Assembly: GCA_035307385.1 (NCBI GenBank)
Contig: DATGID010000022.1
Location: 48,164-112,163, forward strand
DNA length: 64,000 bases
DNA from: DATBHW01 sp035307385
Lineage (GTDB): Bacteria; Chloroflexota; Ktedonobacteria; Ktedonobacterales; DATBGS01
Direction: 5' to 3'
Positions 60,474 through 64,000 of the stretch are shown here, one piece after another. Both the position numbers and the translations under genes were made by a program. The notes below the pieces were generated by a model. The model was not told where the DNA came from. It searched no databases and saw only the letters and a list, made by a program, of their open reading frames with translations. Positions within the stretch are counted from its first letter, which is position 1. Each line of letters starts with the position of its first letter.

Positions 60474-60531
60474 CACTGGTATCCTTTCTGGGAATGAGTG
60501 ACTAAGCTTATCTACATGAACGAGCGGACAA

Positions 60532-61320
60532 CTATGCCACACCTATCTCAGCAAGGTCTCGTTCAATATTGGTGAGAAACGCCACATTGACCCAAATGCC
60601 CCAATCGCTCAAATCAAAGATGCTCGCGTGTTTTCTTCCGAAAACATCCTGATAGGTGATGCAGAGGCGCGCCAGAAAGTGGTCCGCGTTGTCAGCGGGG
60701 TCCGCAACTCGCTCTGGAGGAAGATACAGGGAATGCCCATGGAGGCGCTCACTTTCACGATACTGGACAGCGCCAGGGCGTAAGTACACCTTCACCGGGT
60801 CGCTGTCGGCAGGAAGCGGTGTGCCAAGCCGGAAGACGTAGGGATACATGTCTTCTGGTGCGGGCGCAGGAGGCAGAACAACCATCCTGATGTTGGTGGC
60901 AATGCCAGTGCCCACATTCCGAATGGTGACAAACACAGAGGTATTCCATTCGATGGCTATCGGCTCTTCTAATTCGCGCACCTCAGAAAGGTCAGCAGCG
61001 GCAGGAACGAGCAAAGGACGCCTGGCATTGTATTGGGCCTCTAAAAACTGCTGGCGGCCCTCCGCTTGCGCTTTCTCCGTCTGCTCGAAGGCTTCATGCG
61101 CGAGTTTACGCCCCACATAGATGCCCCTGAGTCCGACAACTACTGCAAGCAGGGTGGCTAGAGCAGCAACTGTGGTCGCCGAGGCCGCGAGTCCAACCGG
61201 GTTCCCTAGCCAGGTCTGGACCCAACCCTGAAAGCCTGCTGAGACAAAATAGGCGATGATACCGACGATCAGCACCAGAATGAGGATTCCCACCAGTACA
61301 TTCAACGAACGCTTACTCAT
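60532..61320 (-). CDS. Uncharacterised membrane-anchored protein
   Basis: 262 residues from ATG 61320 with GAGGAG upstream. Two transmembrane segments (LNVLVGILILVLIVGIIAYFV; AALATLLAVVVGLRGIYVG) are followed by an Arg/Gln/Glu-rich helix (LAHEAFEQTEKAQAEGRQQFLEAQYNARRPLL) and a soluble domain (VFVTIRNVGTGIATNIRMVVLPP, LCITYQDVFGRKHASIFDLSDWG), which looks like a beta-sandwich. Similar two-helix-plus-sandwich proteins are common and uncharacterised. No known family recognised. Confidence 0.65.
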   Translation of the reverse strand: MSKRSLNVLVGILILVLIVGIIAYFVSAGFQGWVQTWLGNPVGLAASATTVAALATLLAVVVGLRGIYVGRKLAHEAFEQTEKAQAEGRQQFLEAQYNARRPLLVPAAADLSEVRELEEPIAIEWNTSVFVTIRNVGTGIATNIRMVVLPPAPAPEDMYPYVFRLGTPLPADSDPVKVYLRPGAVQYRESERLHGHSLYLPPERVADPADNADHFLARLCITYQDVFGRKHASIFDLSDWGIWVNVAFLTNIERDLAEIGVA

Positions 61321-61598
61321 CTCTGTTCTCCTCGAAAAATGTCTGAAACAGCTTGCCGACGAGTCCCATGCAGGGACGCAGCAGCGCCTACCTTTGTAAC
61401 GTATCAGCAGGCTATTTCTGTAGAAAAAGCGAGGAAAAGCGCCCTGGCTAACGTTCTGGCAAGTTGATGGGGCGCCTCTGGCTGAAGTCGAAGGCTTGGG
61501 CCACCTTTGTTGACCAGATTTTAACCCCTGCTTAACAAGCACATAAATACACATTGACACACCTGGGCTATGATGGAGGTGAGAGAGGAGGCCAGCCT

Positions 61599-62147
61599 AT
61601 GAAAGCGATACGCGAAATCGGGCAGCACGAACTTATCTGGATACAACCCCGCAAGCATAAGCGCGACTTTGAACTGCGGGCCGGTGAAGAGACGCTGGCA
61701 ACGCTGCGCTGGGAAAAGCAGCACAAGCAGATGGCCGCTGGCGAAGCTGCTGATGGCCGCTGGACCTTCCGCCGCCTGGGCTTTCTCCATCAGCACGTGG
61801 AGGCGCGCGAGAGTGAAGCCGACCTGGAAGTTGCCCGCTTTCAACCGCTCTGGCGTGGCGGCGGCACGCTGGAATTTCCAGATGGCCGACGCTTTGGCCT
61901 GCGTCCCACCAGCTTCTGGAATGCTGAATGGGCCTGGACCACAGCAACGAATGACCTCTTGCTGCGCGTCAAACGCACGGCGCGCTCCACTCCGGAAAAG
62001 GGGCACATCGACCTGCTGCCTGGGACCAGAGCCACCCCCGAACTCTCGCTGCTCATCCTCCTGAGCTGGTATCTCATCATCCTTGCCGCAGATGACGCCG
62101 CTGCGGCAACGCTGGCGGCCAGCGTTGCCGCCACAGCGGCAGTGTAA
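61599..62147 (+). CDS. Hypothetical protein
   Basis: 182 residues from ATG 61599 with GAGAGGAGG upstream. Beta-rich (HELIWIQPRKHKRDFELRAGEETLATLRWEKQHKQMAAGEAADGRWTFRRLGFLHQHVEAR, RFGLRPTSFWNAEWAWTTATNDLLLRVKR), with a C-terminal hydrophobic stretch (SLLILLSWYLIILAADDAAAATLAASVAATAAV). This resembles phospholipid-scramblase-like/LURP folds but I cannot confirm that. Monocistronic. Confidence 0.6.
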   Translation: MKAIREIGQHELIWIQPRKHKRDFELRAGEETLATLRWEKQHKQMAAGEAADGRWTFRRLGFLHQHVEARESEADLEVARFQPLWRGGGTLEFPDGRRFGLRPTSFWNAEWAWTTATNDLLLRVKRTARSTPEKGHIDLLPGTRATPELSLLILLSWYLIILAADDAAAATLAASVAATAAV

Positions 62148-62159
62148 GAGAAGTATCGT

Positions 62160-62194
62160 TGCCGCCTCCAGTGTGTAAAGCGCTGAAGGCGGCA
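62160..62194. terminator. Hairpin between hypothetical gene and glyA
   Basis: TGCCGCCT (62160-62167) pairs with AGGCGGCA (62187-62194) around a 19-base loop; convergent genes flank it. Confidence 0.55.
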
Positions 62195-62207
62195 GCGATC
62201 TGCGAGC

Positions 62208-63506
62208 CTAGACGTACTGCATCTCAGTATACTGGCCGCGCAGCTTGTTTACCTCAGCCTTCACCGATTTGCCGCGAATTGCGTCGGCCAGCAGTTCCGC
62301 CAGCCGCTCCATCGCATCCTCTTGCATGCCAAAGCGCGTCATCTCCTGCGCCCCCAGGCGCAAGCCGGAGGGATGGCGTGGATCGGTATCACCTGGCAGC
62401 ATGTTGTAGTTGCAGATGATGTCGTTCTGCTCCAGGCGCAGCGCCGTCTCCAGGCCGCCGCCAGAGCTTGCCACATTCACCGCAATCTGATGGCTGCGCG
62501 TATAGCCGAAGTCCTTCGCCTCCACCGCGATGCCCGCGTGGTCCAACGCGCGCCCCAACGCCTGGGCATTCGCCACAATCTGAGCCGCATACGCCCGCCC
62601 AAACGCGCGCATCTCGCGCGTCGCCACGATCAGCGCGGGCAAGGTGTGCAGGTGATGATTGCTGCTGGAGCCAGGGAAGACGCCCCGGTCGGCAGGCTGC
62701 CAGTAGCGTTTCTCATCTTCCTCATCCAGATCGGCAAAGATCGCCCCACGCTGCGGCCCCGGAAACGTCTTGTGCGTGCTGGCCGTCATCCAGGTTGCGC
62801 CTTCTTTCAGCGGCGACTGAAACTGGCCGCAGGCCACCAGCCCCAACACATGCGCCGCGTCAAAAAGGATGGGAATCTTCTTTTCGCGGCAGATCGGCGC
62901 AAGCTCGGCCACCGGCTCAGGGAAGAGGAAGAGGCTCTTGCCCATCACCAACATCTTCGGCTCAACCTGCTCGATCAACTCGATCGTGCGCGCCGCGTCG
63001 ATATGATAATGGTCCTCCGTCAGCGGAAAGTAATGCAGCGGCACATGGTTGGGCCTGTCCATGAGCAGCGTCTTGCCGCGCCCCTGGATACGCCGCCCAA
63101 ACACGCCCACCGGCCCGTGGCTGATATGCCCGCCCGCATCCGTCGAGTTTACAATCAGCGCGTCATCGCCGCGCAGATAGCCCAGCGCAATGCCAGTGTT
63201 GGCCGCGTTGCCGCTGATGGGGCGCACGTCCACCTGGCGGCATTCCAGCAGCGCCTTCAGTTCCTCTTCGGCCATCGTCTCAATCTGGTCGATGTAGCGC
63301 GTGCCCTGGTAATAGCGGTTTACCTGCTCGCCCTTATTGGGATGACCCTCGGCATAGCGGCTCATGAAGTCAGAGTTCTGCACCTCGCGCACCGCCTTGC
63401 TCGGCGTGTTTTCGCTGGCAATCAGGTTTATCGTTTCGCGCTGGCGCCATTGTTCTTGTTGTCCCACAATCGTCAGCACATCAGTAATATCAACCGGCAT
63501 AGTCAT
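62208..63506 (-). CDS. glyA: Serine hydroxymethyltransferase-like enzyme
   Basis: 432 residues from ATG 63506; ATG 63500 is an alternative. INLIASENTPSKAVREVQNSDFMSRYAEGHPNKGEQVNRYYQGTRYIDQIE matches the SHMT folate and substrate site. DVRPISGNAANTGIALGYLRGDD, ILFDAAHVLGLVACGQF, and the PLP Lys in MTASTHKTFPGPQRGAIFADL complete it. It is a divergent type with a somewhat different N-terminal region than classic GlyA; family members interconvert serine and glycine with tetrahydrofolate. Divergent from the rRNA operon. Confidence 0.9.
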   Translation of the reverse strand: MTMPVDITDVLTIVGQQEQWRQRETINLIASENTPSKAVREVQNSDFMSRYAEGHPNKGEQVNRYYQGTRYIDQIETMAEEELKALLECRQVDVRPISGNAANTGIALGYLRGDDALIVNSTDAGGHISHGPVGVFGRRIQGRGKTLLMDRPNHVPLHYFPLTEDHYHIDAARTIELIEQVEPKMLVMGKSLFLFPEPVAELAPICREKKIPILFDAAHVLGLVACGQFQSPLKEGATWMTASTHKTFPGPQRGAIFADLDEEDEKRYWQPADRGVFPGSSSNHHLHTLPALIVATREMRAFGRAYAAQIVANAQALGRALDHAGIAVEAKDFGYTRSHQIAVNVASSGGGLETALRLEQNDIICNYNMLPGDTDPRHPSGLRLGAQEMTRFGMQEDAMERLAELLADAIRGKSVKAEVNKLRGQYTEMQYV

Positions 63507-63649
63507 CAAGCCCCTTCCTCAACGGTCTGGACATTCCATAGCGTGTGTGCTGAGTATAGCACAGTGCCGCAGAGAAGCAAGCTGAGCCAGAAAAAGCACT
63601 GCCAAACAAACGAAATTTTGCGAACAGAGGAAAACTCGTCCTAAAAAGG

Positions 63650-63678
63650 TTGACACACCAAAAAACCTGTGGTATATT
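63650..63678 (+). promoter_or_regulatory. rRNA operon promoter
   Basis: TTGACA (63650-63655) and TATATT (63673-63678) separated by exactly 17 bp, with an A/T-rich stretch upstream. It lies ~185 bp before the 16S 5' end; a GGTCAAGTGACC hairpin (63772-63783) is in the leader. Confidence 0.85.
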
Positions 63679-63862
63679 CTTCCTTGCGTCCGAGAAAAAG
63701 CACGAACGCACAAGAGTTGCGAAATCGTGGGGCGCGAGCACTTGAACAACTGAAGAGTGGTAAGGAACTTTGGTCAAGTGACCAGAACTTCCAAGTCAAG
63801 GATACAAGACTTGTTCATGCACATTTGATACTTCTCTGAGATGGGGAGTTCAAAGATACAAA

Positions 63863-64000
63863 TGTATGGCGAGTTTGATCCTGGCTCAGGACAAACGCTG
63901 GCGGCGTGCGTAACACATGCAAGTCGTGCGGGCCAGGGCTTCGGCTCTGGTCAGCGGCGGACGGGTGAGTAACACGTGAGTCACCAACCCTCCAGTGGGG
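63863..64000 (+). rRNA. rrs: 16S ribosomal RNA, 5' end (partial)
   Basis: The universal start GAGTTTGATCCTGGCTCAG is at 63871-63889, followed by GACAAACGCTGGCGGCGTGC, ACATGCAAGTCG and GGACGGGTGAGTAACACG. The 5' end is placed about 8 bases upstream by comparison with E. coli. The V1 region is short, and the sequence fits Chloroflexota (Ktedonobacteria); the gene runs off the window. Confidence 0.97.

Overview
The window looks like chromosomal DNA from a GC-rich, Gram-positive-like member of the Chloroflexota, most probably the class Ktedonobacteria. This rests on the first ~140 bases of a 16S rRNA gene at the right edge, on lipoproteins plus single-membrane-type architecture, a bacterial XPB-Bax1 pair, a Ser/Thr kinase with a Pro/Thr-rich external tail, and a zinc-ribbon/membrane-anchored glycoside hydrolase. 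The placement is inference from memory of these families, not from a search. Almost all sequence is protein coding, genes are separated by strong perfect hairpins, and many promoters match TTGACA-17-TATACT closely.

Layout. 1-4.7 kb: end of tex, a helix-hairpin-helix protein and the XPB helicase/Bax1 DNA repair pair. 4.7-9.7 kb (minus strand): a nitrilase-family protein without the catalytic Cys, and a heterodimeric ABC exporter behind a palindromic operator. 9.7-10 kb: a strong minus-strand promoter driving a highly structured RNA (candidate leader or ncRNA). 10-13.4 kb: Ser/Thr kinase and GH5 enzyme. 13.7-15.2 kb: decayed PadR regulator plus a broken membrane protein. 15.4-18.4 kb: two paralogous lectin-like lipoproteins and an orphan sugar-binding lipoprotein. 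18.4-30.3 kb: an amine/amino-acid catabolism region (aldehyde dehydrogenase, choline-kinase-like enzyme, dimethylglycine/sarcosine dehydrogenase-like flavoprotein, PucR regulator, class III aminotransferase, APC permease). Two promoters in this region share the same operator and exactly the same geometry, which defines a likely PucR regulon.

30.4-37.9 kb: methyltransferase; a TetR-controlled metallo-hydrolase operon with three phased operators; a nucleotidyltransferase-like gene; rarA; small conserved genes; a frameshifted SEC-C gene; mscL with a zinc-ribbon tail. 38-42.6 kb: a minus-strand operon rsgA - small protein - GNAT/alpha-beta-hydrolase fusion - double GNAT - serine hydrolase. 43-53 kb: recX, yihY-like, DUF892 ferritin-like gene, rpsO, pnp with an RGG-rich tail, type-4-like uracil-DNA glycosylase ending in a sliding-clamp motif, and rnj (RNase J) behind a long structured leader. 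The RNA decay pair pnp/rnj is thus within 6 kb.

53-64 kb: a ParA-like protein with a degenerate P-loop, amidohydrolase, phosphotransferase, WalJ-like hydrolase, membrane protein, then DUF402 - methylmalonyl-CoA epimerase - acyl-CoA carboxylase beta (propionyl-CoA route), RidA-family, two uncharacterised proteins, glyA, and the promoter and start of an rRNA operon. I saw no tRNA gene, CRISPR array, insertion sequence or prophage.
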